Source: Armatimonadota bacterium
GTDB taxonomy: Bacteria; Armatimonadota; Fimbriimonadia; Fimbriimonadales; GBS-DC
DNA: 34,609 nucleotides
Reading direction: 5' to 3'
Assembly (NCBI GenBank): GCA_030550775.1
Contig: JAUQOS010000016.1
Location: forward strand, 1 to 34,609
Both the position numbers and the translations under genes were made by a program. Shown piece after piece: positions 1-7,184 of this stretch. The notes below the pieces were generated by a model that did not search any database, had not been told where the DNA came from, and saw nothing but the letters and a program-made list of their open reading frames with translations. Within the stretch, counting starts at the first letter, position 1. Each line of letters begins with the position of its first letter.

Positions 1-477
1 TCGCATTGGCAGCAGCCTGAGACGCGCAGCTTGTCCGCCTCCCTCGTCGTAAGGTTTCAACCGCAGCTGCCAAAGCCGTTGCCTATTTTTTCGGAACCCC
101 CTCCCTTAGGTTCCCCTACCCGTAGGGGGAACCGAGCATTCTCAGGGCGAACCTCGCTGAAAACTCAAACGAGGAGAAAACGCGATGCACAAAGTACAAA
201 TCGAAACCGCCACGGTGCAGGGCAGACAAGCGCCCGCTTTAGTAGTTCGGAGAAGCCGCCTCAAGATACTTTGGGTTCTACTGGGCAGCAGCTTGGTAAC
301 CCTGCCTGTCTGGAGCGACACCGAAATTACCTCGACGCGCGCTAATAGAACGGACTTTGCGAGTAGACGACTACACAGCTTTGGAGTGCCCTTCAAACGC
401 CACCATCTATTGGGTCTGGTAGCCACCCTTACCCCTACAAACAGAAGCAAATTGGGGAACATTTTGCCTGCAACCCC
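1..477. other. Left-edge intergenic stretch, no confident gene
   Basis: No open frame here looks like a conserved protein. The first 50 bases may be the tail of an upstream gene (one frame closes at 18-20, another at 50-52), but nothing is recognisable. The stretch holds a palindromic repeat at 97-136, described separately, and one weak small-protein candidate at 185-481. A long open frame on the minus strand covering 142-732 runs across the promoter at 478-506 and has no protein-like composition, so it is not called. Confidence 0.5.
97..136. repeat. Dispersed palindromic repeat, family A, copy 1
   Basis: GGTTCCCCTAC at 109-119 pairs with GTAGGGGGAACC at 122-133 to form a strong hairpin. The flanks (CCCTCCCTTA on the left, CGA on the right) recur almost unchanged at 12351-12390, so this is a repeat family rather than a unique terminator. 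No gene ends immediately upstream, which argues against simple terminator use. Function unknown. Confidence 0.6.
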
Positions 478-481
478 TTGA
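185..481 (+). CDS. Possible small membrane or secreted protein (weak)
   Basis: This 98-codon frame starts with ATG about nine bases after an AGGAG sequence near 171-175. Residues about 24-45 form a hydrophobic segment preceded by arginines and a lysine, like a signal peptide or a single membrane anchor. The rest is basic and low in recognisable motifs, and I know of no family it matches. The stop overlaps the -35 box of the promoter at 478-506. It may be a chance frame in intergenic DNA. The only support is the SD-like sequence plus the hydrophobic segment. Confidence 0.2.
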   Translation: MHKVQIETATVQGRQAPALVVRRSRLKILWVLLGSSLVTLPVWSDTEITSTRANRTDFASRRLHSFGVPFKRHHLLGLVATLTPTNRSKLGNILPATP

Positions 482-506
482 CAACCCTGCCCATTCTTGT
501 TATAAT
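478..506 (+). promoter_or_regulatory. Perfect consensus sigma-70 promoter
   Basis: TTGACA at 478-483 and TATAAT at 501-506 are separated by exactly 17 bases. This is the only full-consensus promoter I found in the window. Transcription would begin near 512-514 and run through the foldable segment at 513-671 toward rpoD, whose start is at 751. It may drive a stable RNA, a long rpoD leader, or both. Confidence 0.85.
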
Positions 507-512
507 TACCAC

Positions 513-671
513 GAGGGCGAAGCCTATCGGGGCAGACCCTGTGAAAATCGACGCAAATAGTGGCATGCGAAGCAGGAACAAGGCTGTGGGGGCTATAATT
601 AAGACTCGGTGCCCGCGCCGGTGGAACCAGTGTCGGGGGCGAATCGTATAGTTTCACAGGTGCGAACGCCC
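513..671 (+). ncRNA. Candidate structured RNA or long rpoD leader
   Basis: Directly after the consensus promoter, the sequence can close on itself. GGGCG at 515-519 pairs with CGCCC at 667-671, and CCTGTGAAA at 538-546 pairs perfectly with TTTCACAGG at 652-660. An inner hairpin around 611-639 is plausible (GCCCG with CGGGGGC, GGT with ACC). A rod-like RNA of about 160 nt with internal loops is the shape of 6S RNA, but I see no diagnostic sequence of 6S, SRP, tmRNA or RNase P. A second TATAAT lies inside at 594-599. It could equally be the 5' leader of the rpoD mRNA. Confidence 0.4.
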
Positions 672-750
672 AACAACTCGTATAACGGCGCGGTATGATT
701 GTACCTAAATGCGCAAACTCGTTTAAAAGCAAGCAGGAGGTGTAAAACCA

Positions 751-2010
751 GTGCCTATCTTGGATGAGGAGATGGATGTTTTGATGGATACGCAGGCAAC
801 GGCTCGACTAAGCAAGGCGGGGCGGGACGCCCTTTACGACGACCCGCTTGGCTTGGAAATGGATGTCAGCGACATAGATGAAATGGAAACGCTGGAAGAA
901 GAGTTTGCCTCGCTGGGGCTGGGCAGCCTTGACCTTGGCGAGGAAATCGGTGGCGAAGAGGAAGTGGATTTCTGGGGGGGCGTGGGCGAAGAAACCCCGC
1001 ACGAAGAAGACAGTGTCGAGCTAGAGCTGTGGATGTTGCAGAGCCGTCGCTCGCAATTACTGACTCCCGAAGAGGAAATCCGCTATGCCAAGCAAGTGCA
1101 AGAGGGCGAACGGCTCTACAAAATCCGCCGCCAACTGGCAGAAAAGCGCAAGGCGGACCCTGAAAGCATCAGCGAGGAAGAATGGGCAAAGGCAGCCAAC
1201 TTGCCCACTTGGGAGCTGGCAGCGCGCATTCAAGAAGCCGAAGAAGCCAAGCGACGCCTCATCGAATCGAATCTGCGCTTGGTGGTCAGCATCGCTAAGC
1301 GCTATGCCTCGCGCGGCATCTCGCTGGCTGACCTTATCCAAGAGGGCAATCTAGGGCTTATCCGCGCTGTCGAAAAGTTCGACCCCGAGCGCGGCTTCCG
1401 CTTCAGCACCTACGCCACCTGGTGGATCCGCCGCGCCATTGCTCGCGCTGTCATCAACAACAGCCGAACCATTCGAATCCCCGTCTACGTGGCGGAGCTT
1501 ATCAACAAGGTCATCAAGACCGAGCTGCGCCTGCAACAAATCCTGCAACGCGAGCCAACCGACGAGGAAATCGCCGCTGAAACCAAGATGTCGGTCGAGC
1601 GCGTGCGCGAGATTCGGCGCGCCGCGGTGGAACCCATTTCTATTGAAAGCCCCGTCGGCGAGCGCGATAACGCCACGCTGGGCGAGTTCATCCCGTCGCA
1701 GGATATCGTGCCCACACCCGAAGATGTCACGGAGCGCCTCATCCTGCGCGAGCAAATCGATATGATTTTGGAAAAGCTCCAGCCGCGCGAACGCGATGTG
1801 GTGCGCCTGCGCTTTGGGCTGGACGACGGGCATCAGCGCACACTGGAAGAAGTGGGCGCTGAGCTGAAAATCACGCGCGAGCGCGTGCGCCAGCTGGAGC
1901 TGCGTGCCCTGCGCAAGCTGCGCCTGATCGGCGAGCGCATCGAGGACCTGCGCCGCAATCAAGGGCTGGAACTGGAAGACGCGCTCGCCCTCATCGAAGA
2001 AGTGCAGTAA
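751..2010 (+). CDS. rpoD: RNA polymerase primary sigma factor, sigma-70 family (RpoD/SigA)
   Basis: This 419-residue sigma factor directs RNA polymerase to housekeeping promoters. It starts with GTG, set by AGGAGGTG at 735-742. Residues 30-95 are strongly acidic and stand where region 1.1 lies in other primary sigmas. Region 1.2 follows at about 92-125. Region 2 (about 168-238) includes [22 protein letters not shown] and [12 protein letters not shown], and is followed by IRIP. Region 3 is about 245-320. Region 4 (about 333-400) ends in the helix-turn-helix [18 protein letters not shown]. Unlike many SigA proteins it continues about 17 acidic residues beyond region 4. The perfect promoter at 478-506 lies upstream. 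rex follows 54 bases downstream, past a hairpin. Confidence 0.95.
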   Translation: MPILDEEMDVLMDTQATARLSKAGRDALYDDPLGLEMDVSDIDEMETLEEEFASLGLGSLDLGEEIGGEEEVDFWGGVGEETPHEEDSVELELWMLQSRRSQLLTPEEEIRYAKQVQEGERLYKIRRQLAEKRKADPESISEEEWAKAANLPTWELAARIQEAEEAKRRLIESNLRLVVSIAKRYASRGISLADLIQEGNLGLIRAVEKFDPERGFRFSTYATWWIRRAIARAVINNSRTIRIPVYVAELINKVIKTELRLQQILQREPTDEEIAAETKMSVERVREIRRAAVEPISIESPVGERDNATLGEFIPSQDIVPTPEDVTERLILREQIDMILEKLQPRERDVVRLRFGLDDGHQRTLEEVGAELKITRERVRQLELRALRKLRLIGERIEDLRRNQGLELEDALALIEEVQ

Positions 2011-2024
2011 AAGAAACCCTATCA

Positions 2025-2046
2025 CGGGCGGGCACACACCCGCCCG
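2025..2046 (+). terminator. Strong hairpin between rpoD and rex
   Basis: CGGGCGGG and CCCGCCCG form a perfect 8-bp stem around the loop CACACA, 15 bases after the rpoD stop. No T-tract follows, so it is either an inefficient terminator or a processing or attenuation element that lowers rex-nadB-PII expression relative to rpoD. Confidence 0.55.
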
Positions 2047-2064
2047 TTCGCTTCGTGAAACGCC

Positions 2065-2739
2065 ATGACAGGCACGCGCGTTCCCATCCCGACCTTAGAA
2101 CGACTGGCGACCTACCTACGTGTGCTCATCGAAGCACGCGAGGCAGGCATTGAAACGCTTTCCTCACAGGAAATCGAGCAGCACTCAGGCATTAGCGCCG
2201 CACAGTTTCGCAAAGACCTTTCTTACTTCGGCGAGTTCGGTAAGCCAGGCGTAGGCTACTCTGTGCCCGGCTTGATTGCATGCATTGAGCGCATCTTGCA
2301 CTTAGACCGTGAGCAGCCCGTGCTGCTGGTGGGCGCAGGCAACCTCGGCGCCGCACTGGTAAACTACCCCAACTTCAAAGCCCATCGGCTTCGTATCGCT
2401 GCCGTGTTCGACAACAACTATGTCAAAATCGGGCGACCGTTTGGCGAGCTGGTGATTGAGGACATTGCCCGCGTTAAGGAAGTAAACGCCGCAATTGGCG
2501 CGCGACTGGGAATTATCGCTGTGCCTGCCTACGCCGCCCAAGAGGTCGCCGACCTGCTAGTGGAAGCGGGCATTACCGGCATTTTGAACTTCGCGCCCAC
2601 CCTGCTACGCGTGCCGCCCCATGTGCATGTGCGTAATGTGTCGCTGCTGCAGGAATTGGCGGTGCTGTCGTACCATGCCGTAGAGGAGGCTGCGTGTAGC
2701 AACGGGCTACTTGCCCGAGGAGGCGACGATGGAATTTGA
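2065..2739 (+). CDS. rex: Redox-sensing transcriptional repressor Rex
   Basis: Rex binds DNA when NADH is low and releases it when NADH rises, controlling fermentation and respiration genes. The 224-residue protein has the usual length. An N-terminal winged helix (about 10-75) carries the Rex hallmark FRKDLSYFGEFGKPGVGY. The Rossmann fold has GAGNLG at 90-95. The tail has ILNFAP and VRNVSLLQEL, typical of the dimerising end. It starts with ATG 54 bases after rpoD and has no good ribosome binding site. The last 11 bases overlap nadB. I found no complete Rex operator (TTGTGAA-N4-TTCACAA) in the window, only two distant half-sites in the rpoD leader. Confidence 0.93.
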   Translation: MTGTRVPIPTLERLATYLRVLIEAREAGIETLSSQEIEQHSGISAAQFRKDLSYFGEFGKPGVGYSVPGLIACIERILHLDREQPVLLVGAGNLGAALVNYPNFKAHRLRIAAVFDNNYVKIGRPFGELVIEDIARVKEVNAAIGARLGIIAVPAYAAQEVADLLVEAGITGILNFAPTLLRVPPHVHVRNVSLLQELAVLSYHAVEEAACSNGLLARGGDDGI

Positions 2740-4306
2740 TTACCTCGCGCTCGGCAGCGGAATCGCTGGACTCACCTTTGCGATCAATGCCGCCCCCCAC
2801 GGCTCGGTGGCAATCCTGACGAAAAAGCAACGCTCCGAATCTAACACAAACTACGCGCAAGGTGGCATCGCCGCGGCGATTGGCAGCGACGACTCGTGGG
2901 AGTTGCACCTCCAAGACACGCTGAACGCGGGCGCAGGACTATGCGACCGCGAGGCAGTGGAAGTGTTGGTCAAAAACGGACCACGCCTGGTGCAGTGGCT
3001 AATCGAACTCGGTGCGCAGTTTGACCGCAACCCCGACGGTAGCCTCGCGCTCGGCAGAGAGGGCGGACACTCGCGCAACCGCATCATCCACGCTGCCGAC
3101 CACACTGGCTACGAAATTGAACGCACGCTGCTGATTGCCGCCCGAAAAACCCCACACATTACCATACTGGAACACTATCAAGCATTAGACCTCATCCTCG
3201 AAGATGGCGTGTGCACGGGCGTGCAGGTGCTGGACACACTCACCGGCGATGTGTTCGAAATCCGCGCCAAAGCGGTGTTGCTGGCAACGGGCGGCTGTGG
3301 GCAGGTGTACCTCCACACCAGCAATCCGCTAATTGCCACCGGCGATGGAATCGGCATGGCATGGCGGGCGGGCGCAGTGATTGCCAACATGGAGTTCATT
3401 CAGTTCCACCCCACCACACTGTACCATACCGACGCCCCCTCGTTTCTGATTTCCGAGGCGGTGCGAGGCGAGGGCGGCATCCTGCGCCGAATTGATGGCT
3501 ACCGCTTTATGCCCGACTATGACCCCCGTGCAGAGCTTGCCCCACGCGACATCGTCGCCCGCGCGATTGACGCCGAGCTCAAGAAAACGGGCGACCCGCA
3601 CGTCTACTTGGATATCACGCACTTAGATGCCGAGTTCATCAAGCGTCGTTTTCCAACGATTTACCAAACCTGCCTACAGTACGGGATTGACATCACGCGC
3701 GAGCCGATTCCTGTGGTGCCCGCCGCGCACTACACCTGCGGCGGCGTGTGGACCGACTTGGACGGGCGCACCACCATTCCGCGCCTTTACGCCTGCGGCG
3801 AGGTTGCCTACACGGGCGTGCACGGAGCAAACCGCTTGGCAAGCAACTCGCTATTGGAGGCGTTGGTGTTCGCCGAGCGCGCCGCTCTCCACGCCACCAC
3901 GCGCCTTGAGGAGCCGCCCCCCCAACCGAAGCCCTCGTGCATCACTATCGCATTGCCCCCTGTCACCCCCGCCCCCCAAGTGGCAGACCACGCCTACAAC
4001 TGGGACGCCAGCCGTTTGCAAATCCGCAAAGTGATGCAAAAGAAAGTGGGCATCGTGCGCACCACCCAGCGGTTGCAAGAGGCGCGCTGTGAACTGGAGT
4101 CGTTGACCGCGCAAGTGGAAGCCGCCTATCGTGCCTTACCGCCCACGGTGGAATCGTGTGAGGTGCGCAACTTGGCTGCGTGTGCTCTGCTAATCACCCA
4201 CAGTGCCCTCGCCCGCAAAGAGAGCCGTGGCTTGCACTATGTGTTGGACTACCCCAACACACGCCCCGAACTGGCTACCTGCCCCACACTGGCGTATCCT
4301 GCATGA
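2729..4306 (+). CDS. nadB: L-aspartate oxidase
   Basis: NadB oxidises L-aspartate to iminoaspartate with FAD, the first step of bacterial de novo NAD synthesis, and passes the product to NadA. I place the start at ATG 2729, six bases after GAGGAGG (2717-2723), giving 525 residues; an upstream TTG at 2711 would add six. The FAD site LGSGIAGLTFAI is at the N-terminus. Family motifs follow: HAADHTGYEIERTLL, MEFIQFHPTTLY, SEAVRGEGG, PRDIVARAI, AAHYTCGGVWTD and GEVAYTGVHGANRLASNSLL. The C-terminal helical domain is complete. It overlaps rex by 11 bases and the PII-like gene by 4 (ATGA), so the three are almost certainly translated from one mRNA. nadA and nadC are not in the window. Confidence 0.95.
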   Translation: MEFDYLALGSGIAGLTFAINAAPHGSVAILTKKQRSESNTNYAQGGIAAAIGSDDSWELHLQDTLNAGAGLCDREAVEVLVKNGPRLVQWLIELGAQFDRNPDGSLALGREGGHSRNRIIHAADHTGYEIERTLLIAARKTPHITILEHYQALDLILEDGVCTGVQVLDTLTGDVFEIRAKAVLLATGGCGQVYLHTSNPLIATGDGIGMAWRAGAVIANMEFIQFHPTTLYHTDAPSFLISEAVRGEGGILRRIDGYRFMPDYDPRAELAPRDIVARAIDAELKKTGDPHVYLDITHLDAEFIKRRFPTIYQTCLQYGIDITREPIPVVPAAHYTCGGVWTDLDGRTTIPRLYACGEVAYTGVHGANRLASNSLLEALVFAERAALHATTRLEEPPPQPKPSCITIALPPVTPAPQVADHAYNWDASRLQIRKVMQKKVGIVRTTQRLQEARCELESLTAQVEAAYRALPPTVESCEVRNLAACALLITHSALARKESRGLHYVLDYPNTRPELATCPTLAYPA

Positions 4307-4638
4307 AAAAAGTAGACTGCATCATTCGCCCCCACAAGCTGGAGGAGGTCAAAACCGCACTGAGCGCGTTGGGCATCACGGGAATGACGGTCAGTGAGGT
4401 GCGTGGCTGCGGTAGTAGTCCGCCTGAGGCCAGCTGGCTGGGCGAAGAAACGCTGATTCGGCTACCCATCCGCTTGCGCCTGGAAATGGTGGTGCCCGAT
4501 GAACAGGTAGAACCGATCATTGAAACCGTGTTACGCCACGCTGCTACAGGGCAGCCCGACGACGGGAAGATTTTCGTGCTGCCCTACCAAGACGCCATTC
4601 GCGTGCGCACTGAAGAGCGCGGCGAGGCGGCCTTATAG
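4303..4638 (+). CDS. PII-like nitrogen regulatory protein with atypical T-loop
   Basis: This 111-residue protein starts at the ATG in the ATGA overlap with nadB. The core matches GlnB/GlnK: MKKVDCIIRP at the start, GITGMTVSEVRG before the T-loop, and the nucleotide-binding B-loop TGQPDDGKIFVLP followed by RVRTEERGEAAL. The T-loop region (about 36-58) is unlike the family. The uridylylated Tyr51 is missing, and the 2-oxoglutarate-contacting Gln39 position is Ser. In its place is a stretch with PPEAS, WLGEE and LIRLPIRLR. It should still bind ATP/ADP, but classical UTase control and 2-oxoglutarate sensing look lost. No amtB or glnA lies nearby; the partners are rex and nadB. It could be a PII paralogue that senses adenylate energy for NAD synthesis (inference). 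Confidence 0.82.
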   Translation: MKKVDCIIRPHKLEEVKTALSALGITGMTVSEVRGCGSSPPEASWLGEETLIRLPIRLRLEMVVPDEQVEPIIETVLRHAATGQPDDGKIFVLPYQDAIRVRTEERGEAAL

Positions 4639-4639
4639 C

Positions 4640-6232
4640 CTAACCACTCGCTGGTTCGAACATCACAATCCGCGCGTTGCCTACGCCCTCCAGCTGCTGG
4701 ATTTGGGCAAACGCTTCAGGCGGGATGGGATTGTCCACTTGCAGAATCATCACGGCGCGCCCGCCCATCGCCTCGCGACCCACATGCATGCCTGCAATGT
4801 TCACTTGATAGTTGCCCAACACGGTGCCCACGCGCCCAATAATGCCGGGGCGATCTTGGTGCTCGGTCATTAGCAGGATGCCCTCAGGGCGGATGTCTAC
4901 GAATAGGTCGTCAATGTGCGTGATGCGCAGATCGCTGCGCCCAAACACCGTGCCCGTGAGTTTGTGCGTACCGCGTGGGGTGTACGCAGCGACGGTCAGC
5001 GTGTCGGGGTAGAGTTCGGTCTCGGGGCGCACACTCCATTCCAGCTGCACACCGCGCTGCTGGGCAATCAGCGGGGCGTTGACAAGGTTCACGGGCGTGT
5101 CGGTGGTGCGCTGAAATAGCCCCGCTAACGCCGCGCGGGCGATTAGGTCAAACGGCAGGTCGCCCCACTCGCCCGCGAACACTACCTGCACACGCTCCAC
5201 GGGGGCGTCAGCCAGCTGGCTGTGCAGGATGCCCATGCGCTCCGCCAGCTTGAGATAAGGCTCCACACGCGTCATCAGCTCAGCGGGGATGGGCGGCAAG
5301 TTCACTGGGCTGCGCGGCGCACCGCCCTGCAGCACCGCCACAATCTGCTCCGCCACATCAATGGCGACTTTTACTTGCGCCTCAACAGTGGAGGCTCCTA
5401 AGTGAGGAGTTAGCACATTTTGGGGCTGATGCAACAACTTCAAATCGGGAGGCGGTGGCTCGGTGGGGAACACATCCAGCGCGGCACCTGCCACATGCCC
5501 CGACTCGATAAACTCGGCCAATGCCTCAGCGTCAATCAGTTCGCCACGCGCGCAGTTGACGATGCGCACCCCCGGTTTGGTGAGCGCAAGGGTGTTGCGA
5601 TTGAGCAAGTGGCGGGTGTCGGCAGTGAGGGGCGCGTGCAGACTAATAAAATCACTTTCGCGCAGCAGGGTCTCCAGCGGGACAGGCTCCGCGCCAATCT
5701 GGCGCATTTGTGTCTCTGACACATAGGGGTCATACGCCAGCACGCGCATGCCGAAAGCGCGAGCGCGGCGGGCTACCTCACGCCCAATCTTGCCCAAGCC
5801 GATGATGCCCAGCGTCTTGCGCGACAGCTCCACGCCTACAAACTGCGTGCGTTTCCACTCGCCCGCGCGCAGGGAGCGATCGGCTTGCGGAATGTGGCGC
5901 GCTAACGCCAGCAGGTGCGCCATCGTCAGTTCGGCAGCGGCAATCGTGTTGCCCTCAGGCGAGTTGACCACTACGATGCCGCGCCGCGTAGCTGCCTCCA
6001 CATCAATGTTATCCACGCCCACGCCCGCACGCCCAATCACCTTGAGGCGCGTGCCCGCCTCAATCACAGGCGCATCCACGCGCGTCTGGGAGCGTACCAT
6101 CAACGCGTCATACGCACCGATAATCTCCAGCAGGGTCTCCCGAGGCAAATTGGGGCGGTAATCAACTTCCATCGCCTGTTGCAGCACCGCTAGCCCTTCT
6201 TCCGCAACCGAGTCGCTCACCAGCACACGCAT
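4640..6232 (-). CDS. serA: D-3-phosphoglycerate dehydrogenase
   Basis: SerA oxidises 3-phosphoglycerate with NAD+, the first step of serine synthesis. From ATG 6232 the protein has 530 residues, the usual size of the long type with an intervening domain. It shows MRVLVSDSVAEEGLAVL, the substrate-binding half, the NAD site GIIGLGKIGREVARRARAFG, the catalytic Arg in NCARGELIDAEAL, and HLGASTVEAQ. A regulatory ASB-like domain follows, then a C-terminal ACT domain (MTEHQDRPGIIGRVGTVLG), which usually mediates serine feedback. An in-frame upstream extension of 86 codons exists, but it crosses the promoter and is unlike SerA. The start has no SD. A TACAAT box ends 7 bases before ATG, suggesting a leaderless mRNA. 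It converges on the PII-like gene with one base between the stops. Confidence 0.95.
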   Translation of the reverse strand: MRVLVSDSVAEEGLAVLQQAMEVDYRPNLPRETLLEIIGAYDALMVRSQTRVDAPVIEAGTRLKVIGRAGVGVDNIDVEAATRRGIVVVNSPEGNTIAAAELTMAHLLALARHIPQADRSLRAGEWKRTQFVGVELSRKTLGIIGLGKIGREVARRARAFGMRVLAYDPYVSETQMRQIGAEPVPLETLLRESDFISLHAPLTADTRHLLNRNTLALTKPGVRIVNCARGELIDAEALAEFIESGHVAGAALDVFPTEPPPPDLKLLHQPQNVLTPHLGASTVEAQVKVAIDVAEQIVAVLQGGAPRSPVNLPPIPAELMTRVEPYLKLAERMGILHSQLADAPVERVQVVFAGEWGDLPFDLIARAALAGLFQRTTDTPVNLVNAPLIAQQRGVQLEWSVRPETELYPDTLTVAAYTPRGTHKLTGTVFGRSDLRITHIDDLFVDIRPEGILLMTEHQDRPGIIGRVGTVLGNYQVNIAGMHVGREAMGGRAVMILQVDNPIPPEAFAQIQQLEGVGNARIVMFEPASG

Positions 6233-6239
6233 CGGTTGA

Positions 6240-6245
6240 ATTGTA
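6240..6245 (-). promoter_or_regulatory. -10 box of leaderless serA promoter
   Basis: On the minus strand, GG-TACAAT is followed by 7 bases (TCAACCG) and then the serA ATG. Transcription would start at or beside the start codon. A weak -35 (TGTCGA) lies 18 bases upstream. Confidence 0.6.
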
Positions 6246-6334
6246 CCTGGTGAGCGGTCGGTTTCGACAGTTCCTACGGGGTTTGCATCAGCAGAGTCAG
6301 CACAGATAGGGTGCAATTGTGCCACTTTTTGCAG

Positions 6335-6340
6335 TATAAT
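6335..6340 (+). promoter_or_regulatory. -10 box for the nfeD-flotillin pair
   Basis: TATAAT sits 16 bases before the ATG at 6357. No good -35 is evident. A purine-rich GGGAGACGGGG lies between, so this transcript has a very short leader with an SD. It diverges from the serA promoter about 90 bases away. Confidence 0.55.
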
Positions 6341-6356
6341 TAGCTGGGAGACGGGG

Positions 6357-7172
6357 ATGTCACTATATACACTGCTGGAATGGTGGAACTTCATCTTTGC
6401 GCTGCCGTTGGCGGTGGGAGGGCTACTGTTGCTGGGCTCGGCACTCTCCGGGCTGATTGACCTCACGAACGGCGCCGAAGACAGCGACACCGCCGAAGCG
6501 GAGCATTCCGACGCTCACCACGATGCGGGGGGGCATCGTGCGGCAGCCGATGCTGTGCTCGACGCCGATCACGATACCCACGCACCCGTTAAAACGCCCT
6601 TCACCACCTCGGAGCACCACGAGGTCGACAAGCCATTGTGGCTAAAGCTGCTCAACCTGTTCGGCATTGGCATGGGGCTGCCGCTTTCAATGGCGCTGCC
6701 GCTGCTGATGATGGTATGGGGTGTGGCGGGGCTAATTAGCAACGGGGTGCTGGCACCACTGCTCAAGCTGCCTGCTCTTTATGCGCCCCTCTCAATGGTG
6801 GTTGCGCTGGTGGTGATGGCGTTCACAGGGCGCGCTGCAGGGCTAATTGTGCGACGCGTTCTGCGTCACGAAGCCACCCCGATTGTGGACAAATATGGGC
6901 TCATCGGCGCCACGGGGCGTGCGGTCTACGAAATCACTGCTGAAGGGGGCGTCGCCCACGTGCGAGACCCCTACGGCAACCTGCACCGCATCGTGTGCCG
7001 AACCGCGCCTGGTGAACCCACCATTCCTGCCGACACCCCTATCCTCGTAGTGCGCTACGACGAGCAAACCCACCTCTACTGGGTCGAGCGCAATCCACTG
7101 GAATTGCACGAGGACGAAACGCCTGAGGTACAATCCTCAGCGCAGCAAACACAACGTATCGGGGGACAGTAA
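6357..7172 (+). CDS. NfeD/YqiJ-like membrane protein, flotillin partner
   Basis: The 271-residue protein has hydrophobic segments at about 12-33, 100-127 and 135-165, followed by a soluble domain at about 175-250 (KYGLIGATGRAVYEI, then VRDPYGNLHRIVCR). This resembles the OB-fold of NfeD/YqiJ proteins, which sit beside flotillins and work with them in membrane microdomains. Between the first and second membrane segments is an unusual loop (about 39-88) rich in His, Asp and Glu (for example AEHSDAHHDAGGH), which may bind metal or simply be an acidic linker. The flotillin gene begins 12 bases downstream, so the two form an operon. Confidence 0.82.
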   Translation: MSLYTLLEWWNFIFALPLAVGGLLLLGSALSGLIDLTNGAEDSDTAEAEHSDAHHDAGGHRAAADAVLDADHDTHAPVKTPFTTSEHHEVDKPLWLKLLNLFGIGMGLPLSMALPLLMMVWGVAGLISNGVLAPLLKLPALYAPLSMVVALVVMAFTGRAAGLIVRRVLRHEATPIVDKYGLIGATGRAVYEITAEGGVAHVRDPYGNLHRIVCRTAPGEPTIPADTPILVVRYDEQTHLYWVERNPLELHEDETPEVQSSAQQTQRIGGQ

Positions 7173-7184
7173 GGAGGCATAAGA

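Noticed and set aside
538-660. Possible Rex operator from TGTGAAA and TTTCACA
   Set aside because: The half-sites are 105 bases apart instead of four, and they are better explained as the two arms of an RNA stem.
513-671. SRP RNA, tmRNA or RNase P RNA
   Set aside because: None of their hallmark sequences (the GGAAGGAAGCAGC-like SRP apex, the tmRNA tRNA-like ends, the GAGGAAAGTC of RNase P) is present.
142-732. Long minus-strand open frame of 196 codons left of rpoD
   Set aside because: It runs across a perfect plus-strand promoter and the foldable leader, has no start signal and no protein-like composition.
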